Of a DNA stretch of 64,000 bases, positions 9,047-18,795 are shown piece after piece; positions within the stretch are counted from its first letter, which is position 1; the number at the start of each line of letters is the position of its first letter. The notes under the pieces are model-generated. The model saw only the letters and a list, made by a program, of their open reading frames with translations, was not told the origin of the DNA and did no database searches. A program made the translations under genes and the position numbers. The stretch is from Pseudoalteromonas byunsanensis (lineage in GTDB: Bacteria > Pseudomonadota > Gammaproteobacteria > Enterobacterales > Alteromonadaceae): the NCBI RefSeq assembly GCF_001854475.1, contig NZ_MNAN01000032.1, forward strand, positions 124,001 to 188,000, in the 5' to 3' direction.

Positions 9047-10027
9047 ATGAGTGATAAACCATGTTGTCAATATAAATCACCCGACGGTCATCAATGCCAA
9101 GAGATTGATATGGGGTCAGGACTTTGCTTTTGGCACGATGCTAAATTTGACAAAAGTGGCTTAGAACTCACCCAAAAACTAGAGCGCTATGCAAAGCGTG
9201 GGGGGTTATTACACGGCTTAGAGTTGAAACGTGCAAATCTTGAAGGGCTTAATTTAGTTAAGTTTGGTGATCATACTGGCTATGACTTGTCATACTGCAA
9301 CTTTTATAGAGCAAATTTACAAGGTGCTCACTTATTTAATAATACGATACGCCATGCCTCTTTAATGAAAGCAGACTTAAGAGAAGCCAATTTACACTGC
9401 TGTCACCTTGAGGGCACAAATCTGCTGGGCATTAAACTCAATAACACCCGCATCGATAACCTATATTTGGGTGACAAACTGTTGCAAGAACAACAAGCGT
9501 TCAGCGCTTTGAAAGAAAAGCGCATTGATGATGCCAACGACCTATTTCTACAGTCGGAAGAAATATATCGCTCGCTTAGGAAAGGCGCAGAACAACAAGG
9601 TTTATTTGAAATGGCTGGCAAATACACCTACCAAGAACTGCGTATGCGCCACCAGCAATACCCAAAATATTCGCAAAGACGCATCGTCTCAAGCTTTATT
9701 AATTTAATATGCGGATATGGAGAAAAGCCTGAAAACGTTATTCGCTTCAGCTTAACAATGATAGTGTTCTGTGCCCTTATGTACTTCATATTTGGCGTAA
9801 CCTACGACGAGCAACGCTTGCAGTTAGACTTTGCCAATTCGTTCTCTGACAATCTCAGTGCCCTGCTCAATAGCTTCTATTTCAGTGTGGTTACATTTAC
9901 CACATTGGGCTATGGAGATATTACACCTGTGGGGATCTCTCGATTTATTGCAGCGGTTGAGGCTTTTACAGGCAGCTTCTCGCTAGCCTTGTTCGTGGTG
10001 GTGTTTGTAAAACGCATGACTCGTTGA
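9047..10027 (+). CDS. Pentapeptide-repeat protein fused to a two-helix potassium channel
   Basis: A 326-residue fusion. Residues 6-30 hold a Cys/His cluster (C6, C7, C17, C27, H30) that could bind a metal. Residues 56-140 are pentapeptide repeats of A(D/N)LxG type (RANLEG, RANLQGAHL, KADLREANL, LEGTNLLG). After a charged helical linker (150-205) come a membrane helix (about 231-251), a pore loop with the potassium filter TTLGYGD (285-291) and a second helix (about 305-322). This is the minimal KcsA-like pore. The soluble N-terminal part may sense or anchor. It is monocistronic, with no partner gene. Confidence 0.88.
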   Translation: MSDKPCCQYKSPDGHQCQEIDMGSGLCFWHDAKFDKSGLELTQKLERYAKRGGLLHGLELKRANLEGLNLVKFGDHTGYDLSYCNFYRANLQGAHLFNNTIRHASLMKADLREANLHCCHLEGTNLLGIKLNNTRIDNLYLGDKLLQEQQAFSALKEKRIDDANDLFLQSEEIYRSLRKGAEQQGLFEMAGKYTYQELRMRHQQYPKYSQRRIVSSFINLICGYGEKPENVIRFSLTMIVFCALMYFIFGVTYDEQRLQLDFANSFSDNLSALLNSFYFSVVTFTTLGYGDITPVGISRFIAAVEAFTGSFSLALFVVVFVKRMTR

Positions 10028-10042
10028 CATGCGTTTTATAAT

Positions 10043-10669
10043 TTAGGCGATCTCTTGTTTTAACTGCTCCAAAAATGCTTTCATAAAATCTGTTCGCTTG
10101 CGGGCCTCTTCCTTGGCTGAACGCGTATGCATTTGCTCAGCAATATGTAAGAGCTTGATAAAGAAATGATCTAACGTATAGCGCATATCATCAGCTTCTC
10201 GGCGTTCACAAAATGGGTCATCTGGATGGTATAAATGACGTGCAATGGCACCTCCCACCTTCATGCATCGACTCACACCAATTGCTCCCAGTGCATCCAT
10301 TCTATCTGCATCTTGAACAATTTTGGCCTCTAATGTCTCAGGAGTAACATTGGCACTAAAACTATGCGCAACAATCGCGTGATGAATCGCATCAAGTTTA
10401 GACTCATCGTAGTCAATTGACTGAAGAAAGCTCACTGCTTTATCTGCTGCCATTTTTGAAGCTCGCGCTCTATCCGGATGATTTTTTGCTACGGCAACAC
10501 AGTCATGTAACCATGCAGCTGGCAGCACTACGGCCAGATCTGCCTGCTCTTGCTCTGCGAGCAGCTTGGCAGTTTTAACCACTCTTTCAACATGCGTTAA
10601 ATCATGAGCGGTATCAGCAAAGACGCAGTTTAACATAAAGTTTTTACATGCCAGTTCAATGTTATGCAT
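10043..10669 (-). CDS. HD-domain phosphohydrolase (YedJ type)
   Basis: A 208-residue cytoplasmic HD-superfamily protein resembling E. coli YedJ. Metal-binding residues are H26 in HDLTHVERV, H55-D56 in AAWLHDC, H102 in IVAHSFSA and D120/D122 in IVQDADRMDALGAIG. HD proteins of this type hydrolyse phosphate esters or nucleotides; the substrate here is not known. It converges on the channel gene with a 15-base gap. Confidence 0.85.
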   Translation of the reverse strand: MHNIELACKNFMLNCVFADTAHDLTHVERVVKTAKLLAEQEQADLAVVLPAAWLHDCVAVAKNHPDRARASKMAADKAVSFLQSIDYDESKLDAIHHAIVAHSFSANVTPETLEAKIVQDADRMDALGAIGVSRCMKVGGAIARHLYHPDDPFCERREADDMRYTLDHFFIKLLHIAEQMHTRSAKEEARKRTDFMKAFLEQLKQEIA

Positions 10670-10856
10670 TACATTCTCTTATTATTTTCAAATTATTGTG
10701 AACACTTAGCTCTGTCTATGACATACATACTCACAACTGAGATAGCCTACAATTTGACAGCTCTAGGCTCTAGCCGGTCAATATTCATGAGTTAAGATTG
10801 TATGTTGGCATGGCCTTCACTAAAATGGCAAGCATTCTATTAAGTAAGGAATTTTT

Positions 10857-12047
10857 ATGTCTTGTGCCCTGTATTTACAGCCCGGTCGAGAAAAGTCATT
10901 AAAACGTAAGCACCCGTGGGTTTTCTCTAAAGCAATCAAGAAAATAAAGGGCAAGCCCGCCTTAGGTGACACAGTTACTATCTATACCCATGATGGTCAG
11001 TATCTTGCAACCGCAGCCTATAGCCCCGATTCACAAATTCGTGCCCGTGTGTGGAGCTTTAATAAGAACGAACAAATAGATACTCAGTTTTTTGTCAATC
11101 GATTACGTCGCGCGCTTGATGCGAGACAGCACACCATCGAAGAAGGTGGATTATCAGGGTTTCGATTAAGTGCGGCAGAGTCAGATGGACTCCCTGGCAT
11201 TACTATAGATAAATTCGATAACTACTTAGTTTGTCAATTGCTTAGTGCAGGTGCTGAACGCCATAAAGGCGACTTACTCATGGCGCTTAGAGAGCTATTT
11301 CCTGATTGCTATATTTATGAGCGTTCTGATGTCGATGTGCGTAAAAAAGAAGGTTTAGAAAAAACCGCAGGACCTCTATGGGGTGATGCCCCAGAGGCTC
11401 CTGTGATCATTGAAGAAAATGGCTTAAAGATTGAAGTTGATATTATCAATGGCCACAAAACAGGTTTCTATCTCGACCAAAGAGATAGTCGCGCAGCATT
11501 AGAGCGTTTTGCCAAAAACAAAACCGTCCTGAACTGCTTTTGTTACACTGGTACCTTTGGCTTGTATGCACTGCGAGGAGGATGCGAAAAGGTTATTAAT
11601 GTTGATGTATCTCAGCCAGCACTTGATACCGCTAAGCGCAACGTAGAGCACAATAATTTGGACCTTTCAAAAGTTGAGTTTGTTAAGCAGGATGTGTTTA
11701 AGCTGTTACGACAATACCGTGAAGAAGGTCGCCAGTTCGATACTATCGTGATGGACCCACCAAAGTTTGCCGAGAGTAAAGCTCAACTCAATGGCGCATG
11801 TCGCGGTTATAAAGACATTAATATGATAGCAATGCAAATCCTAAAGCCAGGCGGTACATTATTAACCTTCTCCTGTTCAGGTCTTATGGAGCAGAACCTG
11901 TTTCAAAAAGTCGTTGCAGACGCAGCGCTAGATGCAGGAAAAGAATTGTTGATTATGGAGCGCCTAAATCAAGCTGCTGATCACCCAATTTCTGGCAACT
12001 ATCCCGAAGGTTTTTACCTCAAAGGGTTAGTGTGCAAGGTGTATTAG
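10857..12047 (+). CDS. rlmI: 23S rRNA (cytosine-1962-C5)-methyltransferase RlmI
   Basis: A 396-residue protein matching RlmI (YccW). The N-terminal PUA domain starts with [22 protein letters not shown] central domain contains [15 protein letters not shown]. The Rossmann methyltransferase shows [13 protein letters not shown] (SAM site), [10 protein letters not shown], and TFSCSG near the C-terminus with the catalytic Cys. The family methylates C1962 of 23S rRNA using SAM. It stands alone, followed by a strong stem-loop at 12065-12090. Confidence 0.95.
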   Translation: MSCALYLQPGREKSLKRKHPWVFSKAIKKIKGKPALGDTVTIYTHDGQYLATAAYSPDSQIRARVWSFNKNEQIDTQFFVNRLRRALDARQHTIEEGGLSGFRLSAAESDGLPGITIDKFDNYLVCQLLSAGAERHKGDLLMALRELFPDCYIYERSDVDVRKKEGLEKTAGPLWGDAPEAPVIIEENGLKIEVDIINGHKTGFYLDQRDSRAALERFAKNKTVLNCFCYTGTFGLYALRGGCEKVINVDVSQPALDTAKRNVEHNNLDLSKVEFVKQDVFKLLRQYREEGRQFDTIVMDPPKFAESKAQLNGACRGYKDINMIAMQILKPGGTLLTFSCSGLMEQNLFQKVVADAALDAGKELLIMERLNQAADHPISGNYPEGFYLKGLVCKVY

Positions 12048-12064
12048 GGAGTCCTACAGTGGTT

Positions 12065-12090
12065 GCTAAAGGTGTGATTACACCTTTAGC
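12065..12090. terminator. Stem-loop between rlmI and the PilZ gene
   Basis: A perfect 11-bp stem (GCTAAAGGTGT / ACACCTTTAGC) with a 4-nt GATT loop lies between convergent rlmI and the PilZ gene. Only short T runs flank it, but the position suggests bidirectional termination. Confidence 0.6.
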
Positions 12091-12110
12091 TCTGTTTGCA
12101 AATCAAGCCC

Positions 12111-12401
12111 TTAATTAAACTGAGTGATTTCTAAGCCCAATATATATCTACCATCTTGCTCTTGAGCACAACGTACCACGTTAGCATGTGCATTCAATGG
12201 CGGGATCGAAGCGCTAGAGGAGTTAATATGCACCTCCATCATAGTATTGGGTTCAATGGGTTCGCTGACCTCTATTGATAGCCCTGTTGCACTTAAGTCA
12301 TGGCATTTGCCTTCAAAAGTCAAACCCGTCTCTAATATCGTCAATCGAGCCCTTGCATTGACCATCATACGCATAAACCTGCGCTTATCTTCATGCAACA
12401 T
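12111..12401 (-). CDS. PilZ-domain protein, putative c-di-GMP receptor
   Basis: A 96-residue single PilZ domain. The c-di-GMP-binding signature is visible as DKRRFMRM near the N-terminus (RxxxR) and CHDLSATGLSIEV (D/NxSxxG). Single-domain PilZ proteins bind cyclic di-GMP and pass the signal to partners. It starts 10 bases after the receiver protein at 12412-12825, so both are likely one operon linking phosphorylation and c-di-GMP signals. Confidence 0.85.
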   Translation of the reverse strand: MLHEDKRRFMRMMVNARARLTILETGLTFEGKCHDLSATGLSIEVSEPIEPNTMMEVHINSSSASIPPLNAHANVVRCAQEQDGRYILGLEITQFN

Positions 12402-12411
12402 CGCTGTCCCC

Positions 12412-12825
12412 TTATACCATTGATTTTAGTTTTTCTAATAAGGATTGGATGGCAAATGGTTTAATCACGTAAGCATCACAGCCTGCTTCATAACCTGCTT
12501 GTTGCTCTTGTTCTGATTCTAAGCCAGACACCATCACTACAGGAATATCTTTGGTTTCTGGAGTGTTTTTTAACATACGACACGTATCGTACCCATCAAG
12601 ACCCGGCATACATACGTCAAGCAAGATTGCATCTGGCTTATGAGCTATCGCATTGGATAAACAGCTCTTTCCTGAGTCTGCATAACTCAGCTTGAACGCA
12701 TCTGACAAAGCCATGCTGAGCATTTCATAGTTAAAATACTCATCATCGACCACAAGTACATGCGGCGTGTTATTCCCTTTTTTGCGAGTGGACATAGCTG
12801 ATGTCACTTCCTTTTCAAAATCCAA
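12412..12825 (-). CDS. Single-domain response regulator (receiver)
   Basis: A 137-residue CheY-like receiver without an output domain. The acidic pair is D27-D28 in VLVVDDEY, the phospho-acceptor D70 in AILLDVCMPGLDG, the switch S100 in VVMVSG and K122 in VIKPF. A TTG at 12825 is preceded by a good AGAAGGA site at 7 bases, which supports it over the ATG at 12795. No cognate kinase is nearby. Co-transcription with the PilZ gene (10-base gap) suggests a shared pathway. Confidence 0.85.
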   Translation of the reverse strand: MDFEKEVTSAMSTRKKGNNTPHVLVVDDEYFNYEMLSMALSDAFKLSYADSGKSCLSNAIAHKPDAILLDVCMPGLDGYDTCRMLKNTPETKDIPVVMVSGLESEQEQQAGYEAGCDAYVIKPFAIQSLLEKLKSMV

Positions 12826-12883
12826 AAAATTTTCCTTCTAATAAGGTAATTGGCTTAGAGTAAATTGCAAGCTTCTTAAGCAA

Positions 12884-15800
12884 TTATTCGCAGTCCTTTA
12901 TTGCATTCATCACCCGCTTGGCGGAGATGGGATAGGGCGTACCAAGTGTTTGCGCAAACAACGAAACTCGAAGTTCCTGCTGCATCCAAAAGATATCTTG
13001 TACATTATCAGGCAAAGGATGCCCTTTTGGAATACGTGCGGCCACTTTTTGATATGCCTGAGCAACCTTCTCGAGTTCGAGCACACATAGACGATCGCGA
13101 TTTGGGTCAATCGGTAACTTCTCTAGTCGCTTTTCTATCGCTTTCATGTAACGCAGTAAATCGGGTAACTTATCTGCTCCATGTTCACTGACGAAGCCTT
13201 TGAATATAAGGGCTTCTAGCTGAGACTTAATATCTCCATGTGCCGTGATCATCGTCAAGTCGACACGCCCTTTCATTCGCTTGTTGATGGAGTGTGCAAT
13301 GCTCAAAACCTGCTCGACCTGCATAGCAATGTGGACCACGGTATCACCGAGCTCTCCACGAACACGCTCTTTTGCTTGTTCAAAACAATGCTCATCACGA
13401 ATGTCTGTACCTTGAGCCAAAAGCTGGTCAACCCCTGCTGCAATACAATCATCAATGAGATCCTGCACTTTGCCAAACGGATTAAAATATAACCCCAGCT
13501 TTGCTTTGTTTGGCAAATGTTGTTGTAAATATTTAATAGGTGAGGGAATATTTAGCAGTACCAATCGACGTATGCCTTTTCGATGGGCAACCTCTGCTTT
13601 GATTGGGCTATCGAATAGTTCTATCGCGGTGCTGGCTTTTTTATCTACCAAAGCTGGAAAGGCTTTAATTTCATAGTTACCTTGTTTTTTGGTGTACTCT
13701 TGAGGCAACTCACCAAACTGCCACAAGGTAATGTCTTGTTGTTCAATCCCCTCTTCTGCCACCTGCGAAAGGGTGTCACAGACACGGCCCTGCAATTTAT
13801 CTTTCAATACCTGCAAGTCAAACCCGTGAGCGATCACTTTGCTATCTTCTGCAATCACTTGAAACTGTATTTTCAAATGAGGCTCAAGTGCACTCAGATC
13901 CCAATCTTCAGTCTCTACTTTAACCCCTGTCATACGTAATAGCCGTGTTGCTAAAGCATCAAGTAGATTACCCTGCATTGGCTCTATCGCTGCCAGCACT
14001 GCATCAGCATAGTTTGGTGCAGGTACAAAGTTGCGACGTAGGTTCTTGGGTAGCGTTTTGATCAAACCACAAATCAATTCATGTCTAAAGGCTGGTATAT
14101 GCCAATCAAAGCCTTGCTCATCCACTTGGTTTAACAGCGCCAATGGTATATTCACCATCACCCCATCCACAGCCTGCCCTGGTTCGAAGTGATACTCAAG
14201 TGGCAGCATCAGGTTGCCTTGGTGCCATACATCAGGGTAATCAAACTCTGTGATTTGTTGTGCATCATGCTGCATTAACTGCTCACGACTCATATGCAAA
14301 AAACGTTTGTCTTTTTGTTTGTGACCTTTCCACCAATGATTAAAACCAGCACGAGTGCAGACATCTTGAGGTATTCGCTGATCATAAAATTCAAACAATG
14401 TTTGCTCATCTACGAGAATATCGCGACGTCGTGCTTTTTGTTCCAATACGTGAATGTCGTCAATTAGAGACTGATTGTGTTGCAAAAATGCTTCATTTTG
14501 CCCAAGTTGTTGTGCCACCAGCGCTTCTTTAATAAATAGCTCTCGACACAACACAGGTTCAATTTGACTATATACAGTACGCTTACGTGCAACGATAATT
14601 AAACCAAATAACGTTTGTTGTTCAAATGCGATGATACAACCCGGCTTTTTCTCCCAGTGTGGTTCACTAAAGCTACGCTTAACCACATGCTGCGCCAAGG
14701 GGGCTATCCAATTCACGTCGATTTTAGCGTTGACTCTGGCATACAGCTTACTCGTTTCAACAAGCTCCGCTGACATCAACCATTTTGGGCTTTTCTTAAA
14801 TAAGCTTGAGCCTGGGAATATATGAAACTGACTGTTGCGTGCGCCTTTGTAATGCTGTTTTTCATCTTTAGCACCGATATGGCTGAGCATCCCACTGAGT
14901 AAAGCTTGATGAACATTATCCAAATCAGCTGGATTTTCACTCAATTGCATGTTCATTTCTTCACAAATAGTGCTCAACTGGTAAACAATGTCTTGCCACT
15001 CTCGAATACGCATATAGGCAAGGAAGTCTTTTTGACATAGTTTGCGAAACTGTGCGCGAGTAAGCGCCTCTTGCTGCTGTTCGATGTAGTACCATAGATT
15101 TAGAAATGCGACAAAATCTGAGTCTGGATGTTCAAAACGAGCATGCTTTTCATCCGCTGCACCACGTTTTTCTTGCGGCCTTTCACGGGGATCTTGAATA
15201 GATAGTGCAGCCACTATCACAATGACCTCTCGCAGTGCGCCCAATTTGTCTGCTGTGAACACCATTTTCGCTAAACGAGGGTCAATAGGCAGGCGACTGA
15301 GCGTGCGTCCAGATGGCGTTAATTTAGTACTTTGGCGACGCTTGCTCGGGTGCACCGCTTCAAGCTCTTCTAAAAGAGCAATACCATCATTAATATTGCG
15401 ACTATCTGGTGCTTGTACAAATGGAAATTGCGTAATGTCACCTAGCCCCAAGCCGAGCATTTGCAGAATAACCGACGCCAAATTGGTACGCAGAATTTCA
15501 GGGTCTGTAAACTCAGGTCTAGACAGGAAGTCCTCTTCCGAATACAGGCGAATACAGATACCCGCTTCAACACGTCCACAGCGACCTTTTCTTTGGTTCG
15601 CACTCGCCTGAGAAATAGCCTCTATCGGCAGTCTTTGCACCTTGGTACGATAGCTATAACGGCTGATCCTGGCCGTTCCAGGGTCAATAACATATCTTAT
15701 TCCAGGAACAGTAAGCGATGTTTCTGCCACATTAGTTGACAAAACAATTCGACGCCGACTGTGGGGGGCAAAGATGCGATTTTGCTCAGCATTCGATAAG

Positions 15801-16768
15801 CGTGCATATAATGGTAATACTTCCACCCCTTTGAGGTTACGCTTATCAAGAGCGTCCGCTGTATCCCTAATTTCACGTTCACCATTCATGAAAATGAGAA
15901 TATCACCGGGACCCTCAGCACACAGTTCATCTACCGCATCAAATATGCCCTGTAACTGATCATTTTGCGCTTCGCTGTCGTTAGATGCGCTATCGAGAAC
16001 TGGTTTATATCTTACTTCAACAGGATAGGTTCGACCCGAGACTTCTATAATTGGCGCGTTATTGAAATGCTTAGAAAAGCGCTCTGGATCTATGGTTGCT
16101 GACGTAATGATCACTTTGAGATCGGGACGTTTAGGCAGTAAGTTCTTCAAATACCCCAGAATAAAGTCGATGTTCAAACTGCGTTCGTGCGCTTCATCTA
16201 TGATGATAGTATCATATTGATTTAAATAGCGATCCTGTTGTATTTCCGCAAGTAAGATACCATCGGTCATCAATTTTACATAGGTATTGTCTGACACTTG
16301 GTCACTAAAACGAATTTTAAAGCCGACCTGCTGTCCCAGCTCACAGTCGAGCTCTTCAGCAATACGGTTGGCTACACTACGGGCCGCCAGTCGCCTCGGT
16401 TGTGTATGACCGATATAACCATCAACTCCTCTTCCTAGTTCTAGGCATATCTTGGGTAACTGTGTCGTCTTACCAGACCCTGTTTCGCCTGCAACAATAA
16501 CTACTTGATGTTGCTCAATCGCCGCTTTTATTTCATCTTTTTTCTGACTAACAGGGAGCAACTCAGGGTAACTAACTTTGGGTAGTCGCTCTGTTCGTTG
16601 CACTTTTAGCGATTGGCTTTTTAAAATCGCTTCTTCAATCGAGGCAACCACTTTGCTTTGCTTGTTGGCATCAGTGATTTTATTCGCACCATGCAAACGT
16701 TTTTTAAGGAGAAACTGATCTTTCTTTAAACAAGACTTTAGCTCAGCAAACAGTGGTCCTACACTCAC
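12884..16768 (-). CDS. hrpA: ATP-dependent RNA helicase HrpA
   Basis: A 1294-residue DEAH-box helicase of the usual HrpA length. Walker A is GETGSGKT (94-101), followed by TQPRRLAARSVA, DEAHERSLNIDF, TSATIDPERF and the motif VI region SQASANQRKGRCGR. The helicase-associated and OB-like domains follow, and the C-terminal half is the HrpA-specific DUF3418 region. HrpA acts on RNA and has been linked to mRNA processing and ribosome rescue. Monocistronic as far as seen; the start ATG has no competing upstream start. Confidence 0.96.
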   Translation of the reverse strand: MSVGPLFAELKSCLKKDQFLLKKRLHGANKITDANKQSKVVASIEEAILKSQSLKVQRTERLPKVSYPELLPVSQKKDEIKAAIEQHQVVIVAGETGSGKTTQLPKICLELGRGVDGYIGHTQPRRLAARSVANRIAEELDCELGQQVGFKIRFSDQVSDNTYVKLMTDGILLAEIQQDRYLNQYDTIIIDEAHERSLNIDFILGYLKNLLPKRPDLKVIITSATIDPERFSKHFNNAPIIEVSGRTYPVEVRYKPVLDSASNDSEAQNDQLQGIFDAVDELCAEGPGDILIFMNGEREIRDTADALDKRNLKGVEVLPLYARLSNAEQNRIFAPHSRRRIVLSTNVAETSLTVPGIRYVIDPGTARISRYSYRTKVQRLPIEAISQASANQRKGRCGRVEAGICIRLYSEEDFLSRPEFTDPEILRTNLASVILQMLGLGLGDITQFPFVQAPDSRNINDGIALLEELEAVHPSKRRQSTKLTPSGRTLSRLPIDPRLAKMVFTADKLGALREVIVIVAALSIQDPRERPQEKRGAADEKHARFEHPDSDFVAFLNLWYYIEQQQEALTRAQFRKLCQKDFLAYMRIREWQDIVYQLSTICEEMNMQLSENPADLDNVHQALLSGMLSHIGAKDEKQHYKGARNSQFHIFPGSSLFKKSPKWLMSAELVETSKLYARVNAKIDVNWIAPLAQHVVKRSFSEPHWEKKPGCIIAFEQQTLFGLIIVARKRTVYSQIEPVLCRELFIKEALVAQQLGQNEAFLQHNQSLIDDIHVLEQKARRRDILVDEQTLFEFYDQRIPQDVCTRAGFNHWWKGHKQKDKRFLHMSREQLMQHDAQQITEFDYPDVWHQGNLMLPLEYHFEPGQAVDGVMVNIPLALLNQVDEQGFDWHIPAFRHELICGLIKTLPKNLRRNFVPAPNYADAVLAAIEPMQGNLLDALATRLLRMTGVKVETEDWDLSALEPHLKIQFQVIAEDSKVIAHGFDLQVLKDKLQGRVCDTLSQVAEEGIEQQDITLWQFGELPQEYTKKQGNYEIKAFPALVDKKASTAIELFDSPIKAEVAHRKGIRRLVLLNIPSPIKYLQQHLPNKAKLGLYFNPFGKVQDLIDDCIAAGVDQLLAQGTDIRDEHCFEQAKERVRGELGDTVVHIAMQVEQVLSIAHSINKRMKGRVDLTMITAHGDIKSQLEALIFKGFVSEHGADKLPDLLRYMKAIEKRLEKLPIDPNRDRLCVLELEKVAQAYQKVAARIPKGHPLPDNVQDIFWMQQELRVSLFAQTLGTPYPISAKRVMNAIKDCE

Positions 16769-17124
16769 TACACATTACCTATCATCGTAAATTTAAGAGC
16801 GCGTAGTGTACCAAAAGACGTTCGCTGAGCCTATGCTCTAAGCGTAATAATATATTGCTTAGTATTTGTATAAATACGTTGAATAGGGACCCAGAATATT
16901 GAAAAACACGAAACATTCACTGACGGATAATTTATGACTTACTCTGTATTGCACCGTATCACTGCAAAAAATAGCGTTATGTTTTAAGGCCACTGATGCT
17001 AGAAGATATAATATATAAACGCTCAAATGGACAGGAGGGGTCATTGAGCGCCTATCTAAAGACTGAAGAACTAATACGATTATCTAACTGTTTGAGTTTT
17101 AATAACTAGCTCCCATCATTAACT
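16769..17124. other. 356-bp intergenic region between hrpA and the CBS gene
   Basis: No convincing gene. On the plus strand a consensus -10 (TATAAT, 17007-17012) is followed by AGGAGG (17033-17038) and a 21-codon frame from TTG 17044 to TAG 17109. This could be a micro-ORF or a small RNA, but the peptide has no recognisable feature. A 61-codon frame on the minus strand was not accepted. Confidence 0.3.
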
Positions 17125-17553
17125 TTATACATACCTATGCCCTGATAAATACGTGTCATGTAAATGTTTATCTAGTGCTAACAGCACATTAGCGCGACTG
17201 ATAATACCAAGTAAGCGGCCTTCATCATCAATCACAGGGTACAGTTTTGGCTTATTAACTGTCATTTTATCTGCTATCTGCACGATGCTATCTTCTGGTT
17301 TTACGCAGACAGGATTTGCCGTCATCACATCCCCTACTACACTGTGAGATTCGTTTTGATAGGTTGCTTCGAGCATTTTTCTCAGACAGTCTTGTTCAGA
17401 TAAAAAACCAACTACTCGCTTGTTTGAGTCAATGACCGGACCTCCTGGCTGTCCACTTTGTAGCAGCTTCTCTACTGCTAATTCAACTCTCATTTCTACA
17501 GAAAAGGTAACGGGGCGATGATTTAGATAGTCCGCCACTTTAATTGATTGCAT
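17125..17553 (-). CDS. CBS-domain protein
   Basis: A 142-residue protein formed of a tandem pair of CBS domains (a Bateman module): VEKLLQSGQPGGPVID with VGFLSEQDCLRKML, then VGDVMTANPVCVKPEDS with YPVIDDEGRLLGIISRANVL. Such modules bind adenine nucleotides and regulate partner proteins. No catalytic domain is attached. I prefer the ATG at 17553, which has GGAG 9 bases upstream; an ATG at 17568 in frame lacks a ribosome site. Partner unknown. Confidence 0.85.
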   Translation of the reverse strand: MQSIKVADYLNHRPVTFSVEMRVELAVEKLLQSGQPGGPVIDSNKRVVGFLSEQDCLRKMLEATYQNESHSVVGDVMTANPVCVKPEDSIVQIADKMTVNKPKLYPVIDDEGRLLGIISRANVLLALDKHLHDTYLSGHRYV

Positions 17554-17574
17554 AACTATTTGCTCCATATAAAA

Positions 17575-17602
17575 ACGCCAGCATTTTAACTATAGCTGGC
17601 GT
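17575..17602 (-). terminator. Terminator of the isoaspartyl peptidase gene
   Basis: An 8-bp stem (ACGCCAGC / GCTGGCGT) with a 12-nt loop lies 20 bases past the stop at 17622 and is followed on the minus strand by a T run. A typical intrinsic terminator. Confidence 0.75.
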
Positions 17603-17621
17603 GCATGGAATTGCCTGTTTT

Positions 17622-18656
17622 TCAATCCTTTTTAAAGATTCCTACATAGGTTGGCTGAACATTAGACTTGCTCGCACGATACATACCCTTCGTATTAAAT
17701 GGCATACTAATATTGCCTTTGCTATCAACAATAATGACCCCCCCTGTGCCGCCTATTGGCGCTAATACATTATGGATAACGTCGTTGCCAGCCTCAAAAA
17801 TTGACTGACTCTGATACTGTACCCGCGCACAAATATCACTGGCGACGCTGTAACGAATAAAGTACTCACCATGCCCCGTGGCTGATACGGCACAGGAGCG
17901 ATTATCGGCAAAAGTACCTGCACCAATTACCGGAGAATCACCAATGCGACCAAAACGCTTCGCTGTCATTCCTCCCGTAGAAGTCCCCGCCGCCAAGTTA
18001 CCTTGCTTATCCAGCGCCACAGCTCCAACCGTTCCCATTTTAAATTCGTCAGGTAAAACATGGTGTGCGGCTTGGTAAGACTTATCTTGCTTTTGGGCCG
18101 CATCAAGCTTTTGTTTGGCTTTTTGCAGTGCTTCGAAGCGATGTGGAGTATCAAAATAGCTGTTATCTACAAACGTGAAACCCTGTTGTTTTGCAAACTG
18201 TTCTGCCCCTTCCCCACTGAGCATCACATGTACAGAATCTGTCATCACTTTGCGAGCTAAATCTATTGGATTCTTTATATGTTTGACCCCAGCCACCGCA
18301 CCCGCTTGTCGCTCCCTGCCATCCATGATGGAAGCATCTAATTCATGCTGACCTTCGTAGGTGTACACAGCCCCCTTTCCAGCGTTAAAAAATTCTGAGT
18401 TCTCAAGTATATTTATCGCAGAGGTAATGGCATCTAAACTTTCTCCACCTGCTGATAATACCGCGTAGCCAGCTTCAACTGCCTCTTCAAGTTTGGCTCT
18501 GTACGCCATTTCTTGGTCCTTACTAAAGCGGCTTTTATCTATGGTCCCGGCACCGCCATGAATAGCAATAGCAATTGGCTTAGCCTGGGCTGTCACTTGA
18601 TTACTTGCGACTAACAGAAGCCCCAATACTGCCATCAATATCGGTTTATTTTTCAT
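17622..18656 (-). CDS. iaaA: Exported isoaspartyl peptidase / L-asparaginase (Ntn-hydrolase)
   Basis: A 344-residue plant-type asparaginase. A signal peptide (MKNKPILMAVLGLLLVASN...TAQA) predicts export to the periplasm. The mature chain starts with IAIHGGAGTID. The autocleavage site is G208-T209 in MGTVGAVALD, where T209 becomes the catalytic N-terminal Thr of the beta subunit, followed by STGGMTAKRFGRIGDSPVIGAGTFAD. The enzyme removes isoaspartyl residues from peptides and hydrolyses asparagine. It has its own terminator and lies next to, but apart from, the SapC operon. Confidence 0.93.
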   Translation of the reverse strand: MKNKPILMAVLGLLLVASNQVTAQAKPIAIAIHGGAGTIDKSRFSKDQEMAYRAKLEEAVEAGYAVLSAGGESLDAITSAINILENSEFFNAGKGAVYTYEGQHELDASIMDGRERQAGAVAGVKHIKNPIDLARKVMTDSVHVMLSGEGAEQFAKQQGFTFVDNSYFDTPHRFEALQKAKQKLDAAQKQDKSYQAAHHVLPDEFKMGTVGAVALDKQGNLAAGTSTGGMTAKRFGRIGDSPVIGAGTFADNRSCAVSATGHGEYFIRYSVASDICARVQYQSQSIFEAGNDVIHNVLAPIGGTGGVIIVDSKGNISMPFNTKGMYRASKSNVQPTYVGIFKKD

Positions 18657-18752
18657 TCTCTTTCTCCCCCGTTAAAACCCCAAAATGCAATTTAGTAACG
18701 TTACTTGCAATTAAACGCGATTAACAACATCGCATTTAATTCACTGGCATAA

Positions 18753-18776
18753 AAAAAGCACCCTAAGGTGCTTTTT
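18753..18776 (-). terminator. Terminator of the cupin-SapC operon
   Basis: AAAAAGCACC / GGTGCTTTTT, a 10-bp stem with a CTAA loop, 20 bases past the sapC-like stop. On the minus strand it is followed by a run of T. Confidence 0.88.
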
Positions 18777-18795
18777 AACATGATTATATTAATGA

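Noticed and set aside
16859..17044. 61-codon minus-strand frame between hrpA and the CBS gene
   Set aside because: No ribosome site or family resemblance; the region looks non-coding.
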